A stretch of 64,000 nucleotides of DNA from positions 186,001 through 250,000 of the forward strand of contig JACKKX010000001.1 in assembly GCA_024236215.1 (NCBI GenBank). The letters run 5' to 3'. This document shows, piece after piece, positions 18,992-27,078 of the stretch. Each line of letters starts with the position of its first letter. Within the stretch, counting starts at the first letter, position 1. The stretch is from Novosphingobium sp. (GTDB lineage Bacteria > Pseudomonadota > Alphaproteobacteria > Sphingomonadales > Sphingomonadaceae). The position numbers and the translations under genes are program-made. The notes under the pieces are model-generated. The model did no database searches and was not told the DNA's origin. It was given only the letters and a program-made list of their open reading frames with translations.

Positions 18992-19170
18992 TGCGATTTC
19001 AATGCGCCGGAGTTTGCTGGATTCACCGTTGCTGAACCTGATTGTTCCCGGAATTACGGTGACACTTTTGCTTAACCCCCGAACTCGGTCAAGCTCCCCG
19101 AATGCCATCGAAAGGCCATGCCATTGTGAAGCGTTGCTGGGGGACACGCAATAGCCTTCTACAACGACGC

Positions 19171-19194
19171 GTGGACACGTAATAGCGTGTCCAC
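19171..19194. repeat. REP-like palindrome, GTGGACACG-TAATAG-CGTGTCCAC
   Basis: The 9-bp arms are perfect and enclose TAATAG. It is one of at least four related palindromes between rpsJ and the HNH gene that share GGGGACA-type arms and an AATAG or CTATT core. Confidence 0.65.
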
Positions 19195-19205
19195 GGTTGC
19201 GTAAC

Positions 19206-19228
19206 GGGGACACGCTATTGCGTGTCCT
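19206..19228. repeat. REP-like palindrome with inverted core
   Basis: GGGGACACG and CGTGTCCT flank CTATTG, so the core is in the opposite orientation to the copy at 19171. A partial copy (GGGGACACGCAATAG) begins at 19140. Confidence 0.6.
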
Positions 19229-19253
19229 CTTGTCGTTGGCGGCTACGTTGGAT

Positions 19254-19277
19254 GGGGACAGCCAATAGACTGTCCCC
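19254..19277. repeat. REP-like palindrome, GGGGACAG / CTGTCCCC
   Basis: Perfect 8-bp arms enclose CCAATAGA. It lies 17 nt beyond the stop of the HNH gene, where it could also serve as the 3' end of that message. Confidence 0.65.
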
Positions 19278-19294
19278 TTGGCACCCCTTCCCCC

Positions 19295-19648
19295 TCACCG
19301 CCCCTTCCTCTTCCCCACCGCAGCGTTGAAATCGGGGTCCTTGTTCGCCACCCAGGCGACGAACTTCTCCACCCGCGGATCGGTCCGCAGCAGGCTGGCG
19401 TCCATGCCGTAGCGTTGCAGCTCGGAATTGGTGAAGGTGGTGTTCAGCATGTTCTGGCAGATGGCATGCATCGGCACCACCTCGCGCCCGCCCCGGCTCT
19501 TGGGGATCGGGTGGTGCCAGATCACCGTTTCTCCGCAGGGCCGTTCGCATAGCCAGCAATCGGGCGGCGGCGGGGCTGCGTCGGCGTCATCTCCGCTGTC
19601 GTCGTAAATGTCCTCGCGCGGGCCGTGTTTTGAGTATTTGCGTGCCAT
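19295..19648 (-). CDS. HNH endonuclease-like protein
   Basis: From ATG at 19648 (AGGAC 6 nt upstream) the product has 117 residues. After an acidic start it shows CWLCERPCG, VIWHHPIPKSRGGRE and HAICQNMLNTTFTNSEL: a Cys-pair, a His-His motif and a final His-Asn-type helix, the order of a small HNH nuclease domain. It lacks a fused specificity domain. Close homologues often sit free in bacterial genomes and may act in DNA repair or restriction; the role here is unknown. It lies alone on the operon strand between tuf and rpsJ. An in-frame extension upstream has no domain content. Confidence 0.7.
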   Translation of the reverse strand: MARKYSKHGPREDIYDDSGDDADAAPPPPDCWLCERPCGETVIWHHPIPKSRGGREVVPMHAICQNMLNTTFTNSELQRYGMDASLLRTDPRVEKFVAWVANKDPDFNAAVGKRKGR

Positions 19649-19841
19649 GTGTTTGTCCTGCACCTGCGGAGGCATGGCTGCAACTGGAAAGCCCGCGCCG
19701 TTGATGGGGCGAGGGATAGGCAGACTTGCAAGATTGCTCGCTGGTATGGCGAAATCGCAGTCCACTCCATTTTCAAACAACCACCCGTCGGCCCGCACTT
19801 GATGCGGGCCTTGGCTCACCTTTGAGCTCAAGAGCAGCCAA

Positions 19842-19862
19842 GCCCCGTGTCAAGCACGGGGC
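19842..19862. repeat. GC-rich hairpin repeat
   Basis: Perfect 8-bp arms GCCCCGTG and CACGGGGC enclose TCAAG. Related hairpins are at 17608-17625 and 18054-18072. Confidence 0.5.
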
Positions 19863-19999
19863 GACGAGGGATTTTTGGTGATACGAAAGTCAGTTCCAGG
19901 CGACTGGCCGGAGTTGGGAGAGGCGGGTTTGCCTCGCGCGCCGCGCTGGGCCGCTCACTCACCCCCTGCCGAGCTTCGGTGCCCCCTCCCTCGCCCACG

Positions 20000-20032
20000 A
20001 AAAAGCCCGGCCTCCCCTGGGGGAGACCGGGC
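20000..20032 (-). terminator. Intrinsic terminator of tuf
   Basis: On the minus strand a 12-bp GC-rich stem (GGCCCGGTCTCCC with GGGAGGCCGGGC, CAG-type loop) is followed by TTTTT. It lies 28 nt after the tuf stop and closes the str operon. Confidence 0.85.
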
Positions 20033-20059
20033 CAATTCGTTTGGCAGATCGGCCGAAGC

Positions 20060-21250
20060 TTACTTCGTGATCTTGGCAACCACGCCCGAACCGACGGTGC
20101 GGCCGCCTTCGCGGATCGCGAAGCGCAGACCTTCGTCCATGGCGATCGGGGCGATCAGCTTGACCGACAGGGTCACGTTGTCGCCCGGCATCACCATTTC
20201 GGTGCCTTCGGGAAGGATCACTTCGCCGGTCACGTCGGTGGTGCGGAAGTAGAACTGCGGGCGGTAGTTGGCGAAGAACGGCGTGTGACGGCCACCTTCG
20301 TCCTTCGACAGCACGTAGACTTCGGCGCTGAATTCGGTGTGCGGAGTGACCGAGCCGGGCTTGGCCAGAACCTGGCCGCGCTCAACTTCTTCGCGGCCCA
20401 CGCCGCGGATCAGCGCACCGACGTTATCGCCGGCTTCGCCCTGATCGAGCAGCTTGCGGAACATTTCGACGCCGGTCACGACGGTCTTCTTGGTGTCCTT
20501 CAGACCGACGATTTCGACTTCGTCGCCAACCTTCACGATGCCGGTTTCGATACGGCCGGTCACCACGGTGCCGCGGCCCGAGATCGAGAACACGTCTTCG
20601 ACCGGCATCAGGAACGGCTTGTCGGTCGGACGCGGCGGCTGCGGGATGTAGCTGTCAACCGCGGCCATCAGTTCCTTGATCGAATCCTTGCCGATCGCAT
20701 CGTCGCGACCTTCGAGGGCGGCCAGGGCCGAACCCTTGATGATCGGAATATCGTCGCCCGGGAAGTCATACGAGCTGAGCAGCTCGCGCACTTCGAGCTC
20801 GACCAGTTCGAGGATTTCCGGATCGTCGACCTGATCGACCTTGTTCATGTAGACGACCAGAGCGGGCACGCCGACCTGGCGGGCCAGCAGGATGTGCTCG
20901 CGGGTCTGCGGCATCGGGCCGTCAGCGGCGTTCACCACGAGGATGGCGCCGTCCATCTGCGCCGCACCGGTGATCATGTTCTTCACATAGTCGGCGTGGC
21001 CCGGGCAGTCGACGTGCGCATAGTGGCGGTTTTCGGTCTCATACTCGACGTGGGCGGTCGAGATGGTGATGCCGCGCTCGCGCTCTTCGGGAGCCTTGTC
21101 GATGTTGGCATAGTCGGTGAACGTGGCGCCGCCGGTTTCGGCCAGCACCTTGGTGATCGCGGCAGTCAGCGTGGTCTTGCCGTGGTCGACGTGACCGATC
21201 GTGCCGATGTTGCAGTGCGGCTTGTTCCGCTCGAATTTTGCCTTCGCCAT
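20060..21250 (-). CDS. tuf: Elongation factor Tu
   Basis: A 396-residue GTPase that brings aminoacyl-tRNA to the ribosomal A site. G motifs are [10 protein letters not shown] near residue 18, [12 protein letters not shown] near 80 and NKVDQVDD near 135. The kirromycin/EF-Ts region and the C-terminal [14 protein letters not shown] are standard. It is the last gene of the str operon, 90 nt after fusA, and has its own strong terminator. The window shows one copy; others may exist elsewhere. Confidence 0.98.
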   Translation of the reverse strand: MAKAKFERNKPHCNIGTIGHVDHGKTTLTAAITKVLAETGGATFTDYANIDKAPEERERGITISTAHVEYETENRHYAHVDCPGHADYVKNMITGAAQMDGAILVVNAADGPMPQTREHILLARQVGVPALVVYMNKVDQVDDPEILELVELEVRELLSSYDFPGDDIPIIKGSALAALEGRDDAIGKDSIKELMAAVDSYIPQPPRPTDKPFLMPVEDVFSISGRGTVVTGRIETGIVKVGDEVEIVGLKDTKKTVVTGVEMFRKLLDQGEAGDNVGALIRGVGREEVERGQVLAKPGSVTPHTEFSAEVYVLSKDEGGRHTPFFANYRPQFYFRTTDVTGEVILPEGTEMVMPGDNVTLSVKLIAPIAMDEGLRFAIREGGRTVGSGVVAKITK

Positions 21251-21340
21251 TGTCTCAAACCTTCTTTCGCTTGAATTGAATCTGCGGGGTTTGGACGGCG
21301 CCCGCTGAATCAGGCGCCGCCCCTAGAACGATCCTGCCTA

Positions 21341-23413
21341 TTAGGCAAGCTTCTCCTTGACCTCGGCCGCGACGTTCGCCGGGACCTCGTCATAGTGCGA
21401 GAATTGCATGGTGTACTGCGCACGCCCCTGGGTGAAGGAGCGCAGCTGGTTCACATAGCCGAACATGTTCGCCAGCGGGACCATGGCTTCGACCACCTGG
21501 GCGTTGCCCCGGCTGTCGGTGCCCTGGATCTGGCCACGGCGGCTGTTGAGGTCGCCGATCACGTCGCCCATGAATTCTTCCGGAGTCACGACCTCGACCT
21601 TCATGATCGGTTCGAGGATCTTGATCCCGGCCTTCTGGGCGGCCTCGCGCATCGCACCGCGACCGGCGATTTCGAAGGCCAGGGCCGACGAGTCGACGTC
21701 GTGGTACTTGCCGTCGAGCAGCTCGATCGAGAAGTCGACGATCGGGAAGCCGATCAGCGCCCCGGTCTCGGCAGTCTCGCGCATGCCCTTCTCAACCGAG
21801 GGGATGTATTCGCGCGGGATGTTGCCGCCCTTGATCGAATCGATGAACGCGATACCCGCACCGCGCTCGGCCGGGGTAAGCTTGACCTTGACTTCACCGA
21901 ACTGGCCCGAACCACCCGACTGCTTCTTGTGGGTGTAGGTCAGCTCGACCGGCTTGGCGAGGTATTCGCGGTAGGCCACCTGCGGCGCACCGACGTTGGC
22001 CTCGACCTTGAATTCGCGGCGCATGCGATCGACGATGATGTCGAGGTGAAGCTCGCCCATACCCTTGATGATCGTCTGGCCGGATTCGTGGTCGGTCGAA
22101 ACGCGGAACGAGGGATCCTCGGCCGAGAGGCGGTTGAGTGCGATGCCCATCTTTTCCTGGTCGGCCTTGGTCTTGGGTTCGACCGACAGCTCGATCACCG
22201 GATCGGGGAATTCCATCCGCTCGAGGATGATCGGCGCGCGTTCGGCGCACAGGGTATCCCCGGTGGTGGTTTCCTTGAGCCCCGCCAGCGCGACAATATC
22301 GCCGGCATAGGCGGTATCGATGTCTTCGCGGTTGTTGGAGTGCATCAGCAGCATGCGGCCGACCTTCTCCTTCTTGCCCTTCACCGAATTCAGGTAGCTG
22401 CCTTTGGTCAGCGTGCCCGAATAGATGCGCAGGAAGGTGAGCGAGCCCACGAACGGGTCGTTCATGATCTTGAACGCCAGGCCCGAGAACGGCGCGTCGT
22501 CAGCGGTCGGACGGGTGTCGGCCTCGTCGGTGTCGGGGTTGATGCCCTGCACGTCGGGAATATCGAGCGGCGAAGGCAGATAGTCTACCACCGCGTCGAG
22601 CAGCGGCTGGACGCCCTTGTTCTTGAACGCCGAGCCGCAGCACACCGGAACGAACGCCTGGTTCAGCGTGCCCTTGCGGATCAGCGCCTTGAGCGTCGCC
22701 ACGTCGGGCTCGTTGCCTTCGAGATAGGCTTCCATCGCATCGTCGTCCTGTTCGACGGCGAGCTCGATCAGCCTTTCGCGGTATTCGGCGGCTTCGTCCT
22801 TCATGTCGGCCGGGATTTCTTCGTGGAAGAATTCGGCGCCGAGCGATTCATCCTTCCAGATGATCGCGCGGTTCTCGACCAGATCGACCAGGCCCTTGAG
22901 ATCGGCTTCGAGGCCGATCGGCAGGAACAGCACGGCCGGCTTGGCGCCGAGACGGTCGATGATCGACTGGACGCAGAACTTGAAGTTGGCGCCGGTGCGG
23001 TCGAGCTTGTTGATGAAGCACATCCGCGGCACGCCGTACTTGTCGGCCTGGCGCCAAACGGTTTCCGACTGCGGCTCAACCCCGGCGACGCCGTCGAAGC
23101 AGGCCACCGCGCCGTCGAGCACGCGCAGCGAACGCTCGACTTCGATGGTGAAGTCAACGTGGCCGGGGGTGTCGATGATGTTGATCCGGTGATCGTTCCA
23201 GAAGCAGGTGGTGGCAGCCGAGGTGATCGTGATGCCGCGCTCCTGTTCCTGCTCCATCCAGTCCATGGTCGCGGCGCCGTCGTGGACTTCGCCGATCTTG
23301 TAGGACTTGCCGGTGTAATAGAGGATACGCTCGGTGGTCGTGGTCTTGCCGGCGTCGATGTGCGCCATGATACCGATGTTGCGGTATTTTTCGAGCGGAT
23401 GGCTGCGTGCCAT
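21341..23413 (-). CDS. fusA: Elongation factor G
   Basis: A 690-residue translocase GTPase. G motifs are [19 protein letters not shown] near residue 18, [16 protein letters not shown] near 83 and [10 protein letters not shown] near 137. The domain IV segment [18 protein letters not shown] and the C-terminal [12 protein letters not shown] are family-typical. It lies between rpsG (81-nt gap) and tuf. Confidence 0.98.
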   Translation of the reverse strand: MARSHPLEKYRNIGIMAHIDAGKTTTTERILYYTGKSYKIGEVHDGAATMDWMEQEQERGITITSAATTCFWNDHRINIIDTPGHVDFTIEVERSLRVLDGAVACFDGVAGVEPQSETVWRQADKYGVPRMCFINKLDRTGANFKFCVQSIIDRLGAKPAVLFLPIGLEADLKGLVDLVENRAIIWKDESLGAEFFHEEIPADMKDEAAEYRERLIELAVEQDDDAMEAYLEGNEPDVATLKALIRKGTLNQAFVPVCCGSAFKNKGVQPLLDAVVDYLPSPLDIPDVQGINPDTDEADTRPTADDAPFSGLAFKIMNDPFVGSLTFLRIYSGTLTKGSYLNSVKGKKEKVGRMLLMHSNNREDIDTAYAGDIVALAGLKETTTGDTLCAERAPIILERMEFPDPVIELSVEPKTKADQEKMGIALNRLSAEDPSFRVSTDHESGQTIIKGMGELHLDIIVDRMRREFKVEANVGAPQVAYREYLAKPVELTYTHKKQSGGSGQFGEVKVKLTPAERGAGIAFIDSIKGGNIPREYIPSVEKGMRETAETGALIGFPIVDFSIELLDGKYHDVDSSALAFEIAGRGAMREAAQKAGIKILEPIMKVEVVTPEEFMGDVIGDLNSRRGQIQGTDSRGNAQVVEAMVPLANMFGYVNQLRSFTQGRAQYTMQFSHYDEVPANVAAEVKEKLA

Positions 23414-23494
23414 TGTCTGGGTTTCCTTAGGTCTGCGGGCGGGGCCAGATTGCCGCCGCCCACTGGTTCAGTTTTGTGACCGCCGCGTGACAGC

Positions 23495-23965
23495 CTACCA
23501 GCGGTAGTGGCTGAACGCGCGGTTGGCGTCGGCCATGCGGTGGGTGTCTTCGCGCTTCTTGACCGCGCTGCCGCGGTTGTTGGCGGCGTCGAGCAGCTCG
23601 GCCGAAAGGCGCGCGCTCATCGTGGTTTCGCTGCGGTTGCGCGCGGCGGTGATCAGCCAGCGGATCGCCAGCGCCTGGGCGCGCTCGGGACGAACCTCGA
23701 CCGGCACCTGATAGGTGGCACCGCCGACCCGGCGCGACCGCACCTCGATCTGCGGCTTCACGTTGTTGAGCGCATCGTGGAACAGCGCCACCGGATCGCT
23801 CTTGGCGCGGGTTTCCATGGTTTCGAGCGCACCGTAAACGATGCTTTCGGCAACCGACTTCTTCCCGTCGAGCATGAGATTGTTCATGAACTTCGACAGC
23901 ACCTGATCTCCGAACTTGGGATCGGGCAGGATTTCCCGCTTCTCGGGACGACGACGACGAGACAT
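23495..23965 (-). CDS. rpsG: 30S ribosomal protein S7 (uS7)
   Basis: A 156-residue primary binder of the 16S 3' domain. Marks are [39 protein letters not shown] and the C-terminal [20 protein letters not shown]. It follows rpsL by 65 nt in the str operon. Confidence 0.98.
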   Translation of the reverse strand: MSRRRRPEKREILPDPKFGDQVLSKFMNNLMLDGKKSVAESIVYGALETMETRAKSDPVALFHDALNNVKPQIEVRSRRVGGATYQVPVEVRPERAQALAIRWLITAARNRSETTMSARLSAELLDAANNRGSAVKKREDTHRMADANRAFSHYRW

Positions 23966-24030
23966 CTCGTGTATTCCTTATGCTGGGCCGCGCACTGATG
24001 CCGGCCTGCTGAAACCTTGAGCCCTAGGGC

Positions 24031-24402
24031 TTACTTCGGACGCTTGGCGCCGTACTTCGAGCGGCTCTGCTTGCGGTCCTTGACGCCCTGGGTATCGAGC
24101 ACGCCGCGCAGCACGTGATAGCGCACGCCCGGAAGGTCGCGAACACGGCCCCCGCGGATCAGCACCACCGAGTGCTCCTGCAGGTTGTGGCCCTCGCCCG
24201 GAATGTACGAGATCACCTCGCGCTGGTTGGTCAGGCGGATCTTGGCCACCTTGCGCAGCGCCGAGTTCGGCTTCTTCGGGGTCGTGGTATAGACGCGGGT
24301 GCAGACGCCACGCTTCTGCGGGTTCTGCTCCATCGCAGGGACCTTGCTTTTGGCCTTCTGCGGCTCGCGGCCCTTGCGGACCAGCTGGTTGATCGTGGGC
24401 AT
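24031..24402 (-). CDS. rpsL: 30S ribosomal protein S12 (uS12), Arg at position 88
   Basis: A 123-residue decoding-centre protein. ATG at 24402 ([15 protein letters not shown]) is the family start; the frame upstream is not conserved. It aligns without gaps to E. coli S12: [13 protein letters not shown] keeps Lys43, but [13 protein letters not shown] has Arg where E. coli has Lys88. Lys-to-Arg at that site is a known streptomycin-resistance change in E. coli and Mycobacterium, so the ribosome may be intrinsically less sensitive. It heads the str operon. Confidence 0.98.
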   Translation of the reverse strand: MPTINQLVRKGREPQKAKSKVPAMEQNPQKRGVCTRVYTTTPKKPNSALRKVAKIRLTNQREVISYIPGEGHNLQEHSVVLIRGGRVRDLPGVRYHVLRGVLDTQGVKDRKQSRSKYGAKRPK

Positions 24403-24624
24403 GAAGTACTCTTCACCTTGCTCTGTGGCCGATGCGGCTGGGTGAAGCAGGTGCGAGTCGCGATCCGCAGCCGCCACCCCGGAAAGAATCCGCAAGCCGC
24501 CGCAATCGCGAGCCGAAAACGCTCCACCCGACTGATAAGACCGGGTTACTTTGACGGATTACCCCAACGAGCAGGACGCACCGGCAATGTTCAGCTCAAT
24601 CCGGACAGTGCCCGGAAGCGCGCG

Positions 24625-24653
24625 CCATTAGGGGGATAATGGGAAAGGGTCAA
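24625..24653 (-). promoter_or_regulatory. Candidate sigma-70-type promoter of the str operon
   Basis: On the minus strand TTGACC (24653-24648) and TAATGG (24630-24625) are spaced by 17 nt, about 220 nt ahead of rpsL. The site lies just beyond the stop of the upstream NTPase gene on the same strand, so it separates ribosomal transcription from that gene. The remaining leader (24403-24618) has no gene. Confidence 0.55.
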
Positions 24654-24690
24654 GCCAGGAACGCAACACAATTGCGCCACCAATCGGCAT

Positions 24691-25680
24691 TCATGGCTGC
24701 GCCGCTGCCGACCAAAGGTCACTCGGGAACCTTCGCGATACCAGCGCAAGGAATTCGGCAAATGCCGGTGCGCCATGATCTGAGCGGGCGAGCATCTGTG
24801 CATAGGCAATGAGCCCGCACCGATCCCGATCGACATCAAGATACCCGTTGCGCAGGGCCTCAAACACAATCCTCGGCAAGCCGAACCCTTGCACAAAATT
24901 GGCCTCCGAGTGAAAAACTCTGCCCGAGGAGACTGCGGCAGCAAGGTTGCGCAAGATGCGATCCTCGAATTCGGGCGCCTGCCAGACGTCCGTCAGGAAA
25001 TTGAAGACGATTGCAACTGGCAGGTGAGATTCCTGATTCAACTGACCATCGGCACAATGTATCTCAAGGCAGTCCAACGCGGTTCTTATGATCTCTCTGG
25101 CCAGGTCCCACGAATCTTGACTGATATGCCAACACAGCCGCGAAGTCCGCCAGAGTGAATCGGGATCATTACGAAACCCACCGCACATCGAGCAAATGGC
25201 GCGAATCGATCGCTCGGGCAGATCGCGCCATCCGGATGCGAACTTGGTGAGAAACCAGGCTTTCTCACTGGTCGGAAACTGCTCGATCAAGGCCAGAACC
25301 AGATCGCGGTAACGGCCTTGATCGCCACCGTTGTGATACCAGGCACAAAAAACCAGCAACGCCTCGTGACAAGTTCCATTCTTCCCTGTCCACCGATCGA
25401 CATAAGGCGCAACTTCGCCGACATCGTCCAGGCGATATATCCAACTGGCCAGGACGAACCGCGCCTCCAGATGGGTTCCGTGCCTTCCAAGCCATCGCCT
25501 GGCATGAGTCACAACTTCACCGCAATCTGTAGTGGCATCGAACCAGGCACTGAGCAGGTGCGGCGCTTCCAGCTCTTCTCCGTGAAGCTCAAACCAGCGC
25601 CCAAGCCGACCCCCAAGGCCTTCGACGGGAAGGCCAAGCTTCATCCAGATCACCAAAGGAACCCAGGCCGCGCATTCCAA
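24691..25680 (-). pseudogene. STAND-type NTPase, C-terminal repeat fragment cut off by IS256
   Basis: This frame (reopening at a TTG, 329 residues) is the severed 3' part of the NTPase gene that starts at 29720. Its first half continues the same 34-residue repeats: WFELHGEELEAPHLLSAWF, WLGRHGTHLEARFVLASWI and WTGKNGTCHEALLVFCAWY each match the pattern WL-x3-G-x5-A-x-x-(V/L)L-x-(A/S)W. Reading through the insertion joint (one 8-bp duplication and the element removed) joins ...RDMLLA to QVDERRLECAAW in frame. Real coding sequence continues to 25698. No ribosome binding site precedes the TTG, so it is probably not translated alone. Confidence 0.8.
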
Positions 25681-25698
25681 CCTGCGTTCATCGACCTG

Positions 25699-25706
25699 CG
25701 CGAGCA
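25699..25706. repeat. Target-site duplication, left copy (CGCGAGCA)
   Basis: The 8 bp CGCGAGCA immediately left of the insertion sequence recur at 27129-27136 immediately right of it. Eight or nine bp is the usual duplication for the IS256 family. Confidence 0.9.
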
Positions 25707-25753
25707 GTTAGCGTCCGCGCTCGTGGTGTAATTTCCGGTGTAGGCGATGGTGT

Positions 25754-25785
25754 ATTCCGGGGTGGGGCATGCCCCACCCCGGAAT
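25754..25785. repeat. Perfect 32-bp palindrome at the left end of the IS
   Basis: Positions 25754-25769 are the exact reverse complement of 25770-25785, centred on GCATGC. It sits between the left inverted repeat and the transposase start. It may act as a hairpin that blocks readthrough into the transposase gene, a common safeguard in insertion sequences, or as a transposase-binding site. Confidence 0.85.
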
Positions 25786-25863
25786 GCGGCGTCGCTGGTG
25801 GCCACCGGGTTCATCGTTATGGTGGAGTTTGCACACTTCAACCGTGACGAAGAGGAGTTCCCG

Positions 25864-27078
25864 ATGACCGAGGACAGATTACTGATCGAAGAGCTTGCTG
25901 CGAAGGGCGGCCAACCGGATTTTTTGCGCACCATCGCCGAGAACGTGCTGCAGCTGATCATGGAGGCCGACGTTGATGGCCTGATCGGCGCGGGTCGCCA
26001 CGAACGCAGCAGCGAGCGCGCGACCTGGCGCAACGGCTATCGCGACCGTTCGCTGGATACCCGGGTAGGCACGCTGAACCTGAAAATCCCCAAGCTGCGT
26101 GCTGGGTCCTACTTTCCGGGCTTCCTTGAGCCCCGCAAGATGGTCGAGAAAGCGCTGGTTGCGGTGATCCAGGAAGCGTGGATCGGCGGGGTCAGCACCC
26201 GGCGGGTCGATGAACTCGTCCAGGCCATGGGCATGACCGGCATCTCCAAGTCCACCGTCTCCAAGCTTTGCAAGGACATTGACGAGCGCGTCCATGCCTT
26301 TCTGAAACGCCCGCTCACCGGCGAATGGCCGTATCTCTGGCTCGATGCCACCTATCTCAAGGTACGCGAAGGCGGGCGGATCATCAGCGTTGCCGCAATA
26401 ATCGCCATGGCCGTCAACACCGAGGGCCGGCGCGAGATCGTCGGCCTGCATATCGGCCCCTCGGAAGCGGAGGTCTTCTGGTCCGACTTCCTGAAGGACC
26501 TTGTTCGGCGCGGTCTTACCGGCGTGAAGCTGGTCATCTCCGATGCTCACGAGGGCCTCAAGGGCGCGATCACCCGCGTCATGGGCGCCACCTGGCAGCG
26601 CTGCCGGGTGCACTTCATGCGCAATGCCCTGTCCTATGTGCCCAAGGGCCAGAACACTGTCGTCGCCGCCGCGATCCGCCAGGTCTTCCTGCAGCCCGAT
26701 CAGAAAAGCGCAACGCAGGTCTGGCGACAGGTCGCCGACCAGTTGCGCACCCGTTGGCCCAAGCTCGGCGCCTGCATGGACGAGGCCGAAACCGACGTGC
26801 TCGCCTACACCGGCTTTCCCACCCAGCACCGCACGAAGTTACACTCAACCAATCCGCTCGAGCGGCTCAACAAGGAGGTCAAGCGCCGCGCCGACGTCGT
26901 CGGAATCTTCCCGAACGAAGACAGCATCATCCGCCTCGTCGGGGCTGTGCTGATGGAGCAGAACGACGAGTGGCAGCTCCAGCACCGATACATGCAGATC
27001 GAAGGCATGGCCGAACTCAACCAACCCATGATCGAGGAGGAAAATCAGCCCCTACACATCACCGCCAAAGCCGCCTGA
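25864..27078 (+). CDS. IS256 family transposase
   Basis: From ATG at 25864 (GAGGAG upstream) the product has 404 residues. The DDE residues lie in YLWLDATYLKVREGG, LVISDAHEGLKGAI and STNPLERLNKEVKRRADVVG, with the helix-rich insert (CRVHFMRNALSYVPK) typical of the family between the second Asp and the Glu. It is antisense to the NTPase gene it interrupts. The frame is open for 39 more codons upstream but the palindrome lies there, so the later ATG is preferred. The gene is intact and probably active. Confidence 0.93.
   Translation: MTEDRLLIEELAAKGGQPDFLRTIAENVLQLIMEADVDGLIGAGRHERSSERATWRNGYRDRSLDTRVGTLNLKIPKLRAGSYFPGFLEPRKMVEKALVAVIQEAWIGGVSTRRVDELVQAMGMTGISKSTVSKLCKDIDERVHAFLKRPLTGEWPYLWLDATYLKVREGGRIISVAAIIAMAVNTEGRREIVGLHIGPSEAEVFWSDFLKDLVRRGLTGVKLVISDAHEGLKGAITRVMGATWQRCRVHFMRNALSYVPKGQNTVVAAAIRQVFLQPDQKSATQVWRQVADQLRTRWPKLGACMDEAETDVLAYTGFPTQHRTKLHSTNPLERLNKEVKRRADVVGIFPNEDSIIRLVGAVLMEQNDEWQLQHRYMQIEGMAELNQPMIEEENQPLHITAKAA

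Larger units (their letters stand above)
19649..20059. other. Intergenic stretch between tuf and the HNH gene
   Basis: No credible gene is seen. It holds the tuf terminator (about 20000-20032) and a GC-rich hairpin at 19842-19862 (GCCCCGTG-TCAAG-CACGGGGC). Such CCCCG/CGGGG hairpins recur in this window and look like a sphingomonad intergenic repeat. Confidence 0.5.

Noticed and set aside
21395-23479. A 694-codon open frame on the plus strand opposite fusA
   Set aside because: It mirrors fusA in a high-GC region where the complementary frame stays open by codon bias; its translation has no domain and is rich in H, R, D and G as expected for a shadow.
24627-24642. A 16-bp identity (ATTAGGGGGATAATGG) between the str promoter region and 27736-27751 inside the NTPase gene
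   Set aside because: One chance 16-mer match is not surprising in a 64-kb window; the second copy is coding sequence and has no promoter context.
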